Source of the DNA: Lachnoclostridium sp. Marseille-P6806
GTDB taxonomy: Bacteria; Bacillota; Clostridia; Lachnospirales; Lachnospiraceae
DNA length: 64,000 nucleotides
NCBI RefSeq assembly: GCF_900625025.1
Contig: NZ_LR130583.1
Location: 54,998-118,997, forward strand
Reading direction: 5' to 3'
The translations under genes and the position numbers were made by a program. Below, piece after piece: positions 44,619 to 53,968 of the stretch. The stretch's first letter is position 1, and every line of letters starts with the position of its first letter. A model generated the notes under the pieces. The model was not told the DNA's origin. It saw only the letters and a program-made list of their open reading frames with translations, and searched no databases.

Positions 44619-47600
44619 AGCAAAAGTCTGGGAAGAAACAGTGCAGATCCCTACCTATCCGGTAGGGAAGCCTGAAAAGAATCCGATGTTCATTGAAAAG
44701 AGGGTTTATCAGGGGAGCTCCGGCAGGGTCTATCCCTATCCCACGATCGAATCGATCGGAGATGTCAGAGAAGACCTCCCTTATCGGGCTGTGTTTCTGG
44801 AAAACGAATATCTGAAAGTCATGGTGCTGCCGGAGCTCGGGGGGAGGATTCAGAGAGCGCAGGACAAAACGACCGGATATGATTTCGTATATTACAATCA
44901 CGTGATCAAGCCGGCTCTGGTGGGGCTTCTCGGTCCGTGGATTTCCGGCGGCATAGAGTTTAACTGGCCGCAGCATCACAGACCGACGACCTTTCTTCCG
45001 ACAGATTATGTTACGGAGGAGGGAGAGGACGGCAGCGCCTCCGTGCTGCTGCACGATGTGGACAGAATCTATGGAACGGAAGCCATCTGCCGGATTACGC
45101 TGCGGCCCGGGAAAGCCCGTATAGAAATTACGGGACAGCTCTATAACCGGACAGCCCTCCCGCAGAGCTTTCTCTGGTGGGCGAATCCCGCCGTACCGGT
45201 CAACGACAACACACAGACGATCATGCCTCCGGATGTTCATGCTGTTATGGATCACGGCAGGCGGGATGTTTCCCGGTGGCCGATAGCCATGGGAACCTAC
45301 TATAAAAAGGATTACAGTGAGGGGGTAGACATTTCCTGGTACAAAAATATTCCGGTACCTACCTCGCTCATGGCGGCGGGCTCCCGCTATGACTTTGTGG
45401 GGGGATATGATTACGGCGTGCAGGAGGGGATTCTGCATGTGGCAGATCACCATATCAGTCCGGGGAAGAAGCAGTGGACATGGGGCTGCGGGGACTTCGG
45501 CCGGGCGTGGGACCGGAATCTTACAGACGGCGACGGCCCGTATGTGGAGCTGATGACGGGGGTCTTTACGGACAATCAGCCGGATTTCACATGGCTGAAG
45601 CCCTTTGAAGAAAAGAGCTTCATGCAGTATTTCATGCCTTACCGTGGTGTGGGGGCGGTAAAAAATGCGACAAGGGAGGCCTGTGTCAGTCTGGAAGCAG
45701 ACGGAGGCAGACTCCGGGTGGCGGCCTATGCCGCGGCGGAGCATCCGCAGGCACAGATCACCGTGATGCAGGGAGACCGGACAATTCTGCGGAGAGAGTG
45801 CCGCCTTTCCCCGGAGGAGAGCTTTGAGGAGATCATTCTGCTTAAGGAGAAGCCGGAATCGGAGAGTGAATTATCGGTCAGAGTGAGCGATGGTGAAGAG
45901 ACCCTCGTGTTTTACCGGCCGGATGAGGAGAGGATCCCTGAAATTCCGGCGCCGGCCGAAGCGCCGAAGCCGCCCGCGCAGATCATGACGAACGAGGAGC
46001 TGTATTTGACCGGCCTGCATCTGGAGCAATACCGTCACGCGACGTTCCTGCCGGATCCCTATTATCTGGAGGGACTGAAGCGGGATCCCGGGGATCTGCG
46101 GATCAATAACGCGTATGGCATGCTGCTTCTCCGACGAGGAAAGACAGATGAGGCGGAGGACTGCTTCCGGCGGGCTGTGAAGCGCCTTACGCTGCGCAAT
46201 GCGAATGCCTATGATGGCGAGGCATTCTGCAATCTGGGTCTGTGCCTGCTGCGTCGGGGAAAGACGGACGAGGCCGCAGATGCCTTTTATCGGGCCGCGT
46301 GGACAGCGGAGCAGCAGCACATGGCGTTCTATTATCTTGCCTGCATCGAGGCGGGAAAGGGACATATGGAGCCGGCGCTTGCTCTGATCGAGCGATCGCT
46401 GGCGCGCGGGATCCGCAGTGTGCGGGCCAGAGCGCTGAAAGCTGTGCTTCTGCGGAAAACAGGGCGCTTTGAGGAGGAAAAGGCGTGGCTTAAGGAAAAT
46501 CTCTCTCTGGATCCCTTTGATTATGTCTCCGGCTTTGAGGCGGTGCTGCTCCGGGAGGTGTGCGGGGACGATGCGGCGCTGCTTTCGGAGAAGGAGCTGG
46601 CGAGGAGGAGCCGCCGCGAGCTTTTTCATTTTCTGCGCGCAGCGCGGGATTACGCCGAAGCGGGTTTTTTTGAGGAGGCGCTGCAGATACTGCGGCGGGC
46701 CGGGGAAGAGAGTCCGCTGACGGCATACTATCAGGCATATTATCTTGCGAAGCTGGGGAGAGAGCCGGAGGCGCGGGAGGCGGTCTCGGCGGCGGAGCGG
46801 AGGGACCCGCTTTGCTGCTTCCCGAATGATCCGGAGGATATCCCGGTTCTCGAGTATGCGATGCAAAAGGATCCGGCTGCGGCGAAAGCGAGATATTATC
46901 TCGGAAATCTTCTGTATGACAAGCTTCGCTGGCAGGAAGCCGGCGCACTGTGGGAGGCCTCGGCGGCGATTGCTCCCGACTTTCCGACGGTGCACCGCAA
47001 TCTGTCGCTTGTGTATTATAACTGGCGAAAGGAGCCGGAGCGGGCGCGAGAGGCGCTGGAGCGGGCGTTTGCCCTCGATCCGACAGACGCGAGAGTGTTT
47101 TTTGAGCTCGATCAGCTGTACAAGAAGCTGGGTCGGAGCTTTGCGGAGCGGCTGCTCCGGTACAGGGAGCATATCGGACTCGTGGAGCAGAGAGATGACC
47201 TGAGTGTCGAATATGCCATGCTTCTCAATGCGGCCGGGCGCGCCGGGGAGGCACTGGCCTTTCTGCAGAGTCGCCGTTTTCATCCGTGGGAAGGCGGTGA
47301 GGGGCGCGTTACGGCCCAGTACGGATTTGCGCGTCTTCTGCTGGCGCTGGAGGCCATGGACCGCGGAGAATACGAACAGGCAGAGCAGCAGCTTCTTGAG
47401 GCGCTCTCCTGTCCTGAAAATCTGGGAGAGGGGAAGCTCGAGGGAACGAAGGACAATCATATCTTCTATTATCTCGGACTGACGGAGGAACGACTCGGAG
47501 ATAAAGAAGCGGCGAAGCGGTATTTCCGAAGGGCTACGGAGGGAACGGATGAGCCGGCGGGGATGATGTACTACAACGACCAGCCCGCCGATATGATTTT

Positions 47601-47976
47601 CTATCAGGGGCTGGCATTCCGGAAGCTGGGTGATCCGAGAGGCGCGGGACGGCGCTTCTGCCGGCTTCTCGACTACGGGGAACGGCACAGCCGGGATCAT
47701 GTGCGCGTGGAATATTTCGCGGTTTCCCTGCCGGATTTTCTTACCTTTGAGGACGATCTGGATGTGCGGAACGAGGCGCACTGTGATTTTCTGATGGCGC
47801 TCGGACACGCGGGGCTCGGCGATGCGGCAAAGGCAAATCGGTATCTCGCTGAGGCGAGGAAAAAGGCGCCGTCCGATTTCCGGATGTTACTGATGAGCAA
47901 AATGCTGGAGAAAAATCGGTTTGGAGAGCAGGAAAACCACAGCGGCGCGGCGGGATCTGCACTGGACCGGCCGTGA
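44611..47976 (+). CDS. DUF5107 domain protein with long TPR array
   Basis: The 1121-residue protein has no signal peptide. Residues about 25-330 match DUF5107, a galactose-mutarotase-like beta-sandwich (VLPELGGRIQRAQDKTTGYD, SGGIEFNWPQHHRPTTF, QSFLWWANPAVPVNDNTQ), probably a carbohydrate-active fold. Residues about 450-1110 are a run of tetratricopeptide repeats (GLCLLRRGKTDEAADAFYRA, AKARYYLGNLLYDK, FYYLGLTEERLGDKEAAKRY), a protein-binding superhelix. The start overlaps the GH2 stop, so translation is coupled. It may be a glycosidase or epimerase with a TPR scaffold that gathers the GH2 enzymes; no biochemical function can be asserted. It ends the operon. Confidence 0.82.
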   Translation: MSEAKVWEETVQIPTYPVGKPEKNPMFIEKRVYQGSSGRVYPYPTIESIGDVREDLPYRAVFLENEYLKVMVLPELGGRIQRAQDKTTGYDFVYYNHVIKPALVGLLGPWISGGIEFNWPQHHRPTTFLPTDYVTEEGEDGSASVLLHDVDRIYGTEAICRITLRPGKARIEITGQLYNRTALPQSFLWWANPAVPVNDNTQTIMPPDVHAVMDHGRRDVSRWPIAMGTYYKKDYSEGVDISWYKNIPVPTSLMAAGSRYDFVGGYDYGVQEGILHVADHHISPGKKQWTWGCGDFGRAWDRNLTDGDGPYVELMTGVFTDNQPDFTWLKPFEEKSFMQYFMPYRGVGAVKNATREACVSLEADGGRLRVAAYAAAEHPQAQITVMQGDRTILRRECRLSPEESFEEIILLKEKPESESELSVRVSDGEETLVFYRPDEERIPEIPAPAEAPKPPAQIMTNEELYLTGLHLEQYRHATFLPDPYYLEGLKRDPGDLRINNAYGMLLLRRGKTDEAEDCFRRAVKRLTLRNANAYDGEAFCNLGLCLLRRGKTDEAADAFYRAAWTAEQQHMAFYYLACIEAGKGHMEPALALIERSLARGIRSVRARALKAVLLRKTGRFEEEKAWLKENLSLDPFDYVSGFEAVLLREVCGDDAALLSEKELARRSRRELFHFLRAARDYAEAGFFEEALQILRRAGEESPLTAYYQAYYLAKLGREPEAREAVSAAERRDPLCCFPNDPEDIPVLEYAMQKDPAAAKARYYLGNLLYDKLRWQEAGALWEASAAIAPDFPTVHRNLSLVYYNWRKEPERAREALERAFALDPTDARVFFELDQLYKKLGRSFAERLLRYREHIGLVEQRDDLSVEYAMLLNAAGRAGEALAFLQSRRFHPWEGGEGRVTAQYGFARLLLALEAMDRGEYEQAEQQLLEALSCPENLGEGKLEGTKDNHIFYYLGLTEERLGDKEAAKRYFRRATEGTDEPAGMMYYNDQPADMIFYQGLAFRKLGDPRGAGRRFCRLLDYGERHSRDHVRVEYFAVSLPDFLTFEDDLDVRNEAHCDFLMALGHAGLGDAAKANRYLAEARKKAPSDFRMLLMSKMLEKNRFGEQENHSGAAGSALDRP

Positions 47977-48053
47977 ATCAGGATATCGGGGTCAGAAAAT
48001 AAAAAGACCGGGACGGCAATGGCAACGCCAGATAGGGAAGTATTTATGTAAGG

Positions 48054-48096
48054 GGTACGGTGTAAATCAGTAAAATGGGTTGCGCCGTACCTTTTG
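48054..48096 (+). terminator. Terminator-like hairpin past the DUF5107 gene
   Basis: GGTACGG (48054-48060) pairs with CCGTACC (48085-48091) across a 24-base loop and is followed by TTTTGTT. It lies between the end of the GH2 operon and the serine recombinase scrap and may come from the mobile element. Confidence 0.5.
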
Positions 48097-48426
48097 TTAT
48101 GCTACAAAGCGGAATTCCTGCGGGTTTTCACGTATTTCTTTCATCATAGCAAGGATTTCCTGTTCGGTGGGAATATCTATCATCTCTGCCGCTGTAAAGT
48201 AAATATCCACCCTCACATAACAGTAGCCGCTTGACTTGTCATTGTTGTGGACTTCGATGCGCTCAATCAGCGAGTTTACAAGCGCCGGGGTAAGCTCCGC
48301 AATATCCGTCAGTTCACGAAGTGTTCGGAGCAGCAGCCTTAAATCCGTAACTTTCTGCTTTGCTTCCTGTAAGGTCTTTTGACTGTCGGAAACCTCCCGC
48401 GTCAACGCTTTCTGCTCTTTCATCAA
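48097..48426 (-). pseudogene. Large serine recombinase, C-terminal DUF4368 fragment
   Basis: About 108 residues remain. A coiled segment is followed by LTPALVNSLIERIEVHNNDK, VRVDIYFTAAEMIDIPTEQE and a terminal NPQEFRFVA, matching the DUF4368 end of TnpX/Tn1549-type site-specific recombinases. The resolvase catalytic domain is missing; the frame joins the truncated istB at about 48424. It is evidence for a lost integrative element. Confidence 0.8.
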
Positions 48427-48937
48427 TGATCAGACATGTAGGTTTCACGAGGCCGTTGGTGATCCGGCCGACGCGGTCATAACTGATGGCATCTTTGAGC
48501 CGCTGGTTCAGCTCCGTAGCCTTGATAAAATAAGTCTTCATCCCCTGCAGGCAGCATTCCCGTCCGTAAGCCATGGCAAGATGAGTTTTGCCTACACCTG
48601 ACGGTCCGATAAATGCCAGGTTCCTTCTCGCATAGACAGCAGACAGCGTCTTAAGATTTTCCAGAACATCGACCTTTTTACCATGGATGTTCCCGAAATC
48701 AAAGTTTTCAAACGTCTTTGGTGCTTTCAGTGGAAGCCGACTCATTTTCAAAAGGGTGTTGACAATAATGGTCTCTTCCTCCTGCTTCTTCAAAAAGTCC
48801 AGCATCTTCCGGATCGCTTCCAGCTGCTCCTGTGTCATGTTTTCAGCGTTCAGGAATCCCGCCAATCCTCCTGCATAAGCATTGACTTTGAGCGCTGAGA
48901 TATCGGCATTGATCGCGTCATATATAGACTCACCCAT
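48421..48937 (-). pseudogene. istB: IS21 ATPase IstB, C-terminally truncated
   Basis: About 170 of roughly 250 residues remain. Walker A (FIGPSGVGKTHLAMA) and the start of Walker B (CLIIDE) are intact. The frame then runs into the serine recombinase fragment. The start overlaps the istA stop by eight bases, as in intact IS21 elements. Confidence 0.88.
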
Positions 48938-49988
48938 CCTTCAGACCCTCCGGAAAGTTAAATTTGGCAAAACCTGAAGCATGGGTGGGCGTGTCTGACT
49001 GACGGAGAATGGCTTTTACCGGTGCGGTCGGCTGTTCCTCCGACTGCTCTGCAACATACTGATCCTTACAGAACCGATCCTTACGGTTCCAGGTAACGTC
49101 GTAAGTCGACAGCGCTTTTGTCAGGTCGTCATCGTAGATAGTAGTGGTGAATTCCTTCCGGCTGATGCGGCATGTCTTTCTGCCATACCAGCAGGCTACG
49201 CCGAACCGGCGGCCTTCATAATTAACCATCCCATCAAATGAGATCCGGCGCTGCGGACAGAGATATAAGGACAGCTCCTTTGAATTCTGAAGAATACCCG
49301 TCACGTTCCAGCATTCGGAGCGATGCGTTTCATCCGGAATGCAGTCGACCGCCTTATGGCAGCGGCTGTTCTGATCCCTGCACCAGCTGAGAGCCTGTAT
49401 ATTCAGCTCTGTGACGTTGCTGTACGTCCTGCCGGCAAGAAAGTTCTCCTTGACGAACCTCACCAGCCGCTCGACCTTTCCCTTGGTAAAAGGATGCCTG
49501 GGCTTGCAAAGCTTCGTCTGGAATCCGATCAGTTTCATGAAAGATTCATAATCATGCTGCCAGAGCGGGTGACCTTCAGGATCACGGCCGGTCACGACGC
49601 TCTTCATGTTGTCTGTAAGGACATACTCAGGAATTCCCATATAGAAGAGAGCATGGGTCATTCCGATGAAGAGGTTTTCCTGCTTTGCATTCGGGAAGAA
49701 CTCGATAAACCTTTCACCACAATGATGGCAGATTATGGCGAAGCAAGCACATTTGTATGTCTGTCCGTCATCGGCGTCTGCCTTAACGAATCCCCAGTCC
49801 ATCTGGTACGCCTCTCAGGGACCTGTCTGATAGTGCCTGAGCCTTCCGCGGGAGATACCTGTCCTGCGCTCAAGCTCTGCAAGGTTGATGTGTTCAGGGT
49901 CGAACTTCCCACCAAGCTCCTGTTTCATTTGTTCAATTGCATGTGATAAGATTTCCTGTGAGTCATTACTATTGGTTGTCTTATTCAT
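48930..49988 (-). pseudogene. istA: IS21 transposase IstA with internal deletion
   Basis: A good start (GGAGGATAATG at 49988) gives an N-terminal helix-turn-helix (INLAELERRTGISRGRLRHY) that soon meets a stop. The DDE domain continues in another frame from 49802 (MDWGFVKADADDG, ECYVLTDNMKS-like YVLTDNMKSVV, TKGKVERLVRFVKENF). About 60-80 residues between the two parts are deleted. The C-terminal beta domain is intact. Confidence 0.85.
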
Positions 49989-50290
49989 TATCCTCCTTCG
50001 ACTGTTGTGTTGGCTTACACCAGTCTAAGAGATGAATGTAGCAATAGTAATGACTTTTTGGTTCTTTTAAACCGACGGCTGATTTGACCCGACCCAAAAT
50101 GGCTGATGTAAGTCGACTCTGAGTGGTCAAGTTAGACCGACCCTAACACAGCGTAGAAGTGGCGTAGGATAGCAGGCTTTTTTGAAAAGTTTATACAGTA
50201 GTTATCGTGAGAACGATCATTAAAAAAGTGTTGATGAGGAAATATCCATCGGCGCTTTTATTATGCCCCAAAGGGCAGAGGAGAAATATC

Positions 50291-50413
50291 ATGAGAGAAT
50301 CATTACGAGAGAGGCTTAACAAGATGGAGATCAGGAGGGCGGAGATACAGAAATCAGAACCGCCAATAATCCATGTGATCGTTATCCCGTACCATAGGGA
50401 GAGGATCGGGTAA
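50291..50413 (+). CDS. Small element-associated protein (40 residues)
   Basis: The short frame MRESLRERLNKMEIRRAEIQ to PYHRERIG has AGAGGAG at proper distance before ATG 50291. It ends eight bases before another small gene of mobile-element type. The N-terminal half is a charged helix, the C-terminal part a short hydrophobic strand. Genes like this precede the next one in Tn1549-like conjugative elements. I cannot name a function. Confidence 0.45.
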   Translation: MRESLRERLNKMEIRRAEIQKSEPPIIHVIVIPYHRERIG

Positions 50414-50420
50414 TGATCAG

Positions 50421-50690
50421 ATGAAAATGACACGTTATGAACAGGAGACGATCATCAATTTTAACGTCGAGGAGAAAAGCGCCACTCTATACACCCGTGA
50501 TCCTGCCGTTATAAGGCGAATCGACACGTTAGTTAATGATTATCCCGATACCTTTAAGTGCATAGGTGAAACCGATATCGATAAGACCTATGAAATGCCA
50601 AAGTCTGCCGTTACTTATCGTAAGCCGAGACGATTATTGCAGGATCAGAGAGAAGCGGCGAGGAAACGGGCGAGAGGTCTGAGTCATTAA
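50421..50690 (+). CDS. Conserved small protein of Clostridial conjugative elements
   Basis: The 89-residue protein begins KMTRYEQETIINFNVEEKSA and ends in a basic tail (KPRRLLQDQREAARKRARG). This pattern is typical of small conserved proteins found beside the recombination genes of Tn1549-like integrative elements; the function is unknown. Its lower G+C matches the neighbouring relics rather than the chromosome. The frame is intact, so it may have survived decay of the element. ATG 50421 or 50427 could be the start. Confidence 0.6.
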   Translation: MKMTRYEQETIINFNVEEKSATLYTRDPAVIRRIDTLVNDYPDTFKCIGETDIDKTYEMPKSAVTYRKPRRLLQDQREAARKRARGLSH

Positions 50691-51035
50691 GAGTGAACGC
50701 TTTAAAACGTGCGTGGTTACGGGAAATTTTCAATACAAAAATAAAGCCCGGTAAGGCTTTGTACGGATCGGGGTGTCAAACTTCCGCGTTTAAGTTGAAA
50801 AGCCTCTCGAAAATACTAAAAGTAGTATTTGCATAATAAAGTATTGCAATTCCTCGCCCATAAGGCTATAGTCTAATCACATTCCGGTGCGAGTCTGTGG
50901 TGCCCGTCGGGTACAGCGCACAGGAGTTCCTTCATAGCCGGACGGGATCCGTTCTGCGGTGATCCCCGGAGCTTCACGACTGGTTCCAGTCATATTTTTC
51001 CTTCATTTTTTGACCTGTATTTTATATTTTCTGTT
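50691..51035. other. Gene-free mobile-element remnant with a foldable segment
   Basis: No coding frame is convincing here. GTGCG (50887-50891) and CGCAC (50917-50921) enclose an inner GTGCCC/GGGTAC stem, a compact hairpin in plus or minus RNA. AT-rich sequence precedes it (around 50805-50870). No riboswitch or intron core is recognised. It could be part of an element end or a lost intron. Confidence 0.35.
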
Positions 51036-51082
51036 CCTTTCATTTCGTCTTCCGTTTCTTTCACTTTTTCTGTTTTCTTTCC
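51036..51082 (-). pseudogene. Short scrap of an IS3 family transposase
   Basis: About 45 bases match 24226-24270 with three differences. On the minus strand they read KKTEKVKETEDEMKG, the helical linker of the IS3 OrfB found at that position. Only this linker remains, just upstream of the Tad locus. Confidence 0.55.
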
Positions 51083-51238
51083 TGTTTTGTATCGTTTCTG
51101 TTCCTGTATCTTTTTCATTTCCAAGTAACCCGGCAGCGGGGCGGTATGAGCCGCAGAGCGGCTCGGCACACTGTGCGCCGGCGCGAGATGATTACGGCGC
51201 GCACCTCGCACGAAAATGCTTCGGCATGGAGGATTCTT

Positions 51239-51661
51239 ATGAATGAACGCAGTCCTGTCCTGTTTTTGTTTCTTACGGGCGCGATGGCCAGCGATGCGGC
51301 GCGCGGAAAAATCTATAATGTCTGGCTTCTGCCTGCGTTTTTTGCGGGGCTTTGCTGGCGCTTTGAAAGCGGCGGAATCCCCGGCGGGACGTCGGCCCTG
51401 TGCGGCGCTGCGGCGGTGATCCTCGCTCTCGGCATCTTTCGGCGGCTGGGGGGCATTGGGGGCGGGGATATCAAACTGCTGGCGGTGTTATCCCTGTTCT
51501 GGCCCTTTGCGGAATTTCTGCGCTGCGCGGCGGGGGCGTTCGTCCTTGCGGCGGCCGCGGCGCTGCCCGTCATGATTTCAGAACGGAGACGGGATGCCCG
51601 TATTCATCTGGCCCTCCCGATCGGGGCTGTATTTCTTGCCCATGCAGGAGGCGTGTTCTGA
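51239..51661 (+). CDS. A24 prepilin peptidase (CpaA/TadV-like), first copy
   Basis: The 140-residue aspartic membrane protease removes the leader of Flp-type pilins. The two catalytic aspartates are in ASDAARGKIYN near the N terminus and the family GxGD motif GGGDIKLLAVLS in the middle, within four to five membrane helices. GGAGG precedes ATG 51239. A UUCG-type hairpin lies directly before the ribosome site. It opens the Tad locus; a second peptidase is encoded at 59057. Confidence 0.9.
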   Translation: MNERSPVLFLFLTGAMASDAARGKIYNVWLLPAFFAGLCWRFESGGIPGGTSALCGAAAVILALGIFRRLGGIGGGDIKLLAVLSLFWPFAEFLRCAAGAFVLAAAAALPVMISERRRDARIHLALPIGAVFLAHAGGVF

Positions 51662-51678
51662 GTGAAAGGAGACGTGCC

Positions 51679-52737
51679 ATGGATTTGCCGAATATCGTGA
51701 TTCTTGATGACGAGCGGAGCTATGCGCTGCATCTTCTGGAATATCTCAAGAGAAAGCAGCTGCCGTATGAGATCTGCGCTTTCTTCAGTCCGGAGAGGAT
51801 GCTTCTTAAAATGAACCGGGACAATACGGCCGTGCTTGTCGTCGCAGAGTCGGAATATGGGGGCAAGGTGGTGGAGGCGGATTTCCGCGAGCTGCTTATT
51901 TTAGGAGAAACAGAGCAATATCTGGGACCGGGACTCAGAGTGGTGAGCAAATATCAGTCGATGGAGGTGATTTTTGCGGCGATTCTGGAGCTCTGTATGA
52001 AAGAGAGCAGAGAAAACGGCGGGGCTGCGCTGCCGGCGCTCCGTCACAGCACGCAGCTCAAAATCATAGGAATCTACTCGCCGAACACCCGCTGTCTTCA
52101 GACGACGGTTTCCCTTACGCTGGGGCAGCTCCTTGCGCAGAAATACCGGACGCTCTATATGAATTTTGAGAATTACAGCGGCTTTACACAGCTTTTAGGG
52201 AGACAGTTCCGCGGCAGCGTCTGTGACCTTGTGTACTACAACGATGTGGCGCGAGCCAAGGTGGCGGCGCAGATTGGTCTGATGGCGGAGGAGATCGGCG
52301 GACTGTTCATGATTCCGCCGGTGCATTCGTTTCTGGAGCTGCAGTCGATACAGAGGGATCAGTGGATCGATCTGTTCCGGACCATAGAGGAGGTCACAGA
52401 GTATGAATATCTTCTTCTGGATCTGTCGGAGTCAACCAACGGCCTGCTCGATGTCCTGCGGGAATGCGCCCTCGTCATTACACTGATCCGGCCGGGCTGC
52501 CGGATCTCAGAGGCCCGGATGCAGCAGTACCGGGAAATTCTGAGACAGCGCGGATATGAGGACGTCTATGCAAAGACGAGGCGGTGGCAGCTGCCGCTGT
52601 TCCGGGAGCTGCCGGCAAATCTCTGCGAGCTGACGCATGGAGAGCTGGCGGCCTGTGTGCGGAAGCTGATGGAGGATGTCGGCGAGCTGCGCTGCGGGGC
52701 GGCGGCCAATCCGTCGGAGAGAGGTGGCCTTGAATAA
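51679..52737 (+). CDS. CpaE/TadZ-like pilus localisation ATPase homolog
   Basis: The 352-residue protein has an N-terminal receiver-like region (NIVILDDERSYALHLLEYL) and a C-terminal MinD/ParA-like region (about 135-330, IIGIYSPNTRCLQTTVSLTL, YEYLLLDLSESTNGLLDVL, LITLIRPG). The nucleotide-binding loop is altered: the usual KGGxGKT reads SPNTRCLQTT, so ATP use is doubtful. TadZ proteins position the Tad machine at a cell pole. AAAGGAG precedes ATG 51679. It overlaps the tadA start region, indicating coupling. Confidence 0.82.
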   Translation: MDLPNIVILDDERSYALHLLEYLKRKQLPYEICAFFSPERMLLKMNRDNTAVLVVAESEYGGKVVEADFRELLILGETEQYLGPGLRVVSKYQSMEVIFAAILELCMKESRENGGAALPALRHSTQLKIIGIYSPNTRCLQTTVSLTLGQLLAQKYRTLYMNFENYSGFTQLLGRQFRGSVCDLVYYNDVARAKVAAQIGLMAEEIGGLFMIPPVHSFLELQSIQRDQWIDLFRTIEEVTEYEYLLLDLSESTNGLLDVLRECALVITLIRPGCRISEARMQQYREILRQRGYEDVYAKTRRWQLPLFRELPANLCELTHGELAACVRKLMEDVGELRCGAAANPSERGGLE

Positions 52738-53968
52738 TGAAGAAAAGGGTGATATCCGTGAAGCGCTGCACCGCAGAATCCTTGAAAAAATTGATTTTTC
52801 CAGAGAGGTAGAGGACAGAGAGATTCTTGACCTCATCGACGAGGAACTGATCCGCGGCGAGCAGTCCCGGAATCTTTCGCTGAATCAGCGAAAACGTCTC
52901 CGGCAGGAGCTGTTTTATTCCATACGGAAGCTGGACGTTCTGCAGGAGCTGATCGACAATTCGGAGATCACGGAAATCATGATTAACGGGAGCGAGCATA
53001 TTTTTATTGAAGAAAAAGGAGAGATCCGGGAATATCCGCAGCATTTTGTCTCGGGAGAAAAGCTCGAGGATGTTATTCAGCAGATCGTGTCGGCCTGCAA
53101 CCGGGTGGTCAATTCCAGCTCTCCGATTGTGGACGCCCGTCTCGCGGGCGGGGCGCGGGTGAATGTGGTGCTTCCTCCCGTCGCGCTCAACGGTCCGGTG
53201 GTGACAATACGGCGGTTTCCGGACAGGCCGATACTTTTTCCGGAGCTTCTGCGGCTCGGAGCGGTCTCGGAGGAGATCACAGAATTTCTCCGCTGCGTGG
53301 TGGCGGCGGGCTACAACATTTTTGTTTCGGGAGGTACCGGATCGGGCAAAACGACCTTTCTTAACGCACTTTCCGAATTTATTCCCGGGAGGGAGCGGGT
53401 CATTACGATTGAAGACAACGCGGAGCTGCAGATCCGCCATATTCCGAATCTTGTGAGGCTGGAGACGCGGAATGCCAATATGGAGGGGTGCATAGAGATT
53501 TCCATTCGGGATCTGATTCGCAGCGCTCTGCGGATGCGTCCCGATCGGATTATTGTCGGTGAGGTGAGAGGGAGCGAGGCAATCGATATGCTGCAGGCGA
53601 TGAATACCGGCCACGACGGTTCCATGTCGACCGGTCACGGGAACAGTGCGCAGGATATGCTGGCCCGCCTGGAGACTATGGTGCTCATGTCGGGGCTGGA
53701 GCTGCCGCTTCCGGCGGTCCGGGGACAGATTGCGTCCGCGATTGATCTGTTCGTTCACCTCGGCCGGCTTCGCGACAGGAGCCGCAGACTGCTTGAAATT
53801 CACGAAATTGTCGGAATGGAGTATGGAAAGATTCAATTGCAGACCTTGTATCGCTTCTGTGAGGAAGGAGAGGAAGAAAATGGGAGAATCCGCGGCTGCT
53901 GGACAAGAGAAAATGTACTTTCCGATCAGAAAAAGCTGCGCGCGGCGGGGCTCCGCCTCGCATTGTAA
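52730..53968 (+). CDS. tadA: TadA/CpaF secretion ATPase
   Basis: The 412-residue hexameric ATPase powers Flp pilus assembly at the inner face of the membrane. Walker A is GGTGSGKTT at about 201-209, followed by the Asp box TIEDNAEL, Walker [13 protein letters not shown] and the His box STGHGNSA. It probably starts with TTG 52730, inside the end of the cpaE-like gene, after GAGAGAGG; GTG 52724 is an alternative. The 3' end overlaps tadB by 89 bp. Confidence 0.93.
   Translation: MNNEEKGDIREALHRRILEKIDFSREVEDREILDLIDEELIRGEQSRNLSLNQRKRLRQELFYSIRKLDVLQELIDNSEITEIMINGSEHIFIEEKGEIREYPQHFVSGEKLEDVIQQIVSACNRVVNSSSPIVDARLAGGARVNVVLPPVALNGPVVTIRRFPDRPILFPELLRLGAVSEEITEFLRCVVAAGYNIFVSGGTGSGKTTFLNALSEFIPGRERVITIEDNAELQIRHIPNLVRLETRNANMEGCIEISIRDLIRSALRMRPDRIIVGEVRGSEAIDMLQAMNTGHDGSMSTGHGNSAQDMLARLETMVLMSGLELPLPAVRGQIASAIDLFVHLGRLRDRSRRLLEIHEIVGMEYGKIQLQTLYRFCEEGEEENGRIRGCWTRENVLSDQKKLRAAGLRLAL

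Larger units (their letters stand above)
48421..50148 (-). mobile_element. Truncated IS21 family insertion sequence
   Basis: The right-hand end at 50148 reads TGTTAGGGTCGG inward on the minus strand, followed by repeated GGGTCGG-type motifs within about 60 bp. This is the multiple-repeat end structure of IS21 elements. istA and istB follow in the usual overlapping order. The istB end and the other terminus are missing at the recombinase junction, and istA has an internal deletion, so the copy is dead. Confidence 0.85.

Noticed and set aside
50207..50290. Upstream extension of the 40-residue element gene
   Set aside because: The earlier start has no ribosome site, whereas AGAGGAG precedes the ATG at 50291.
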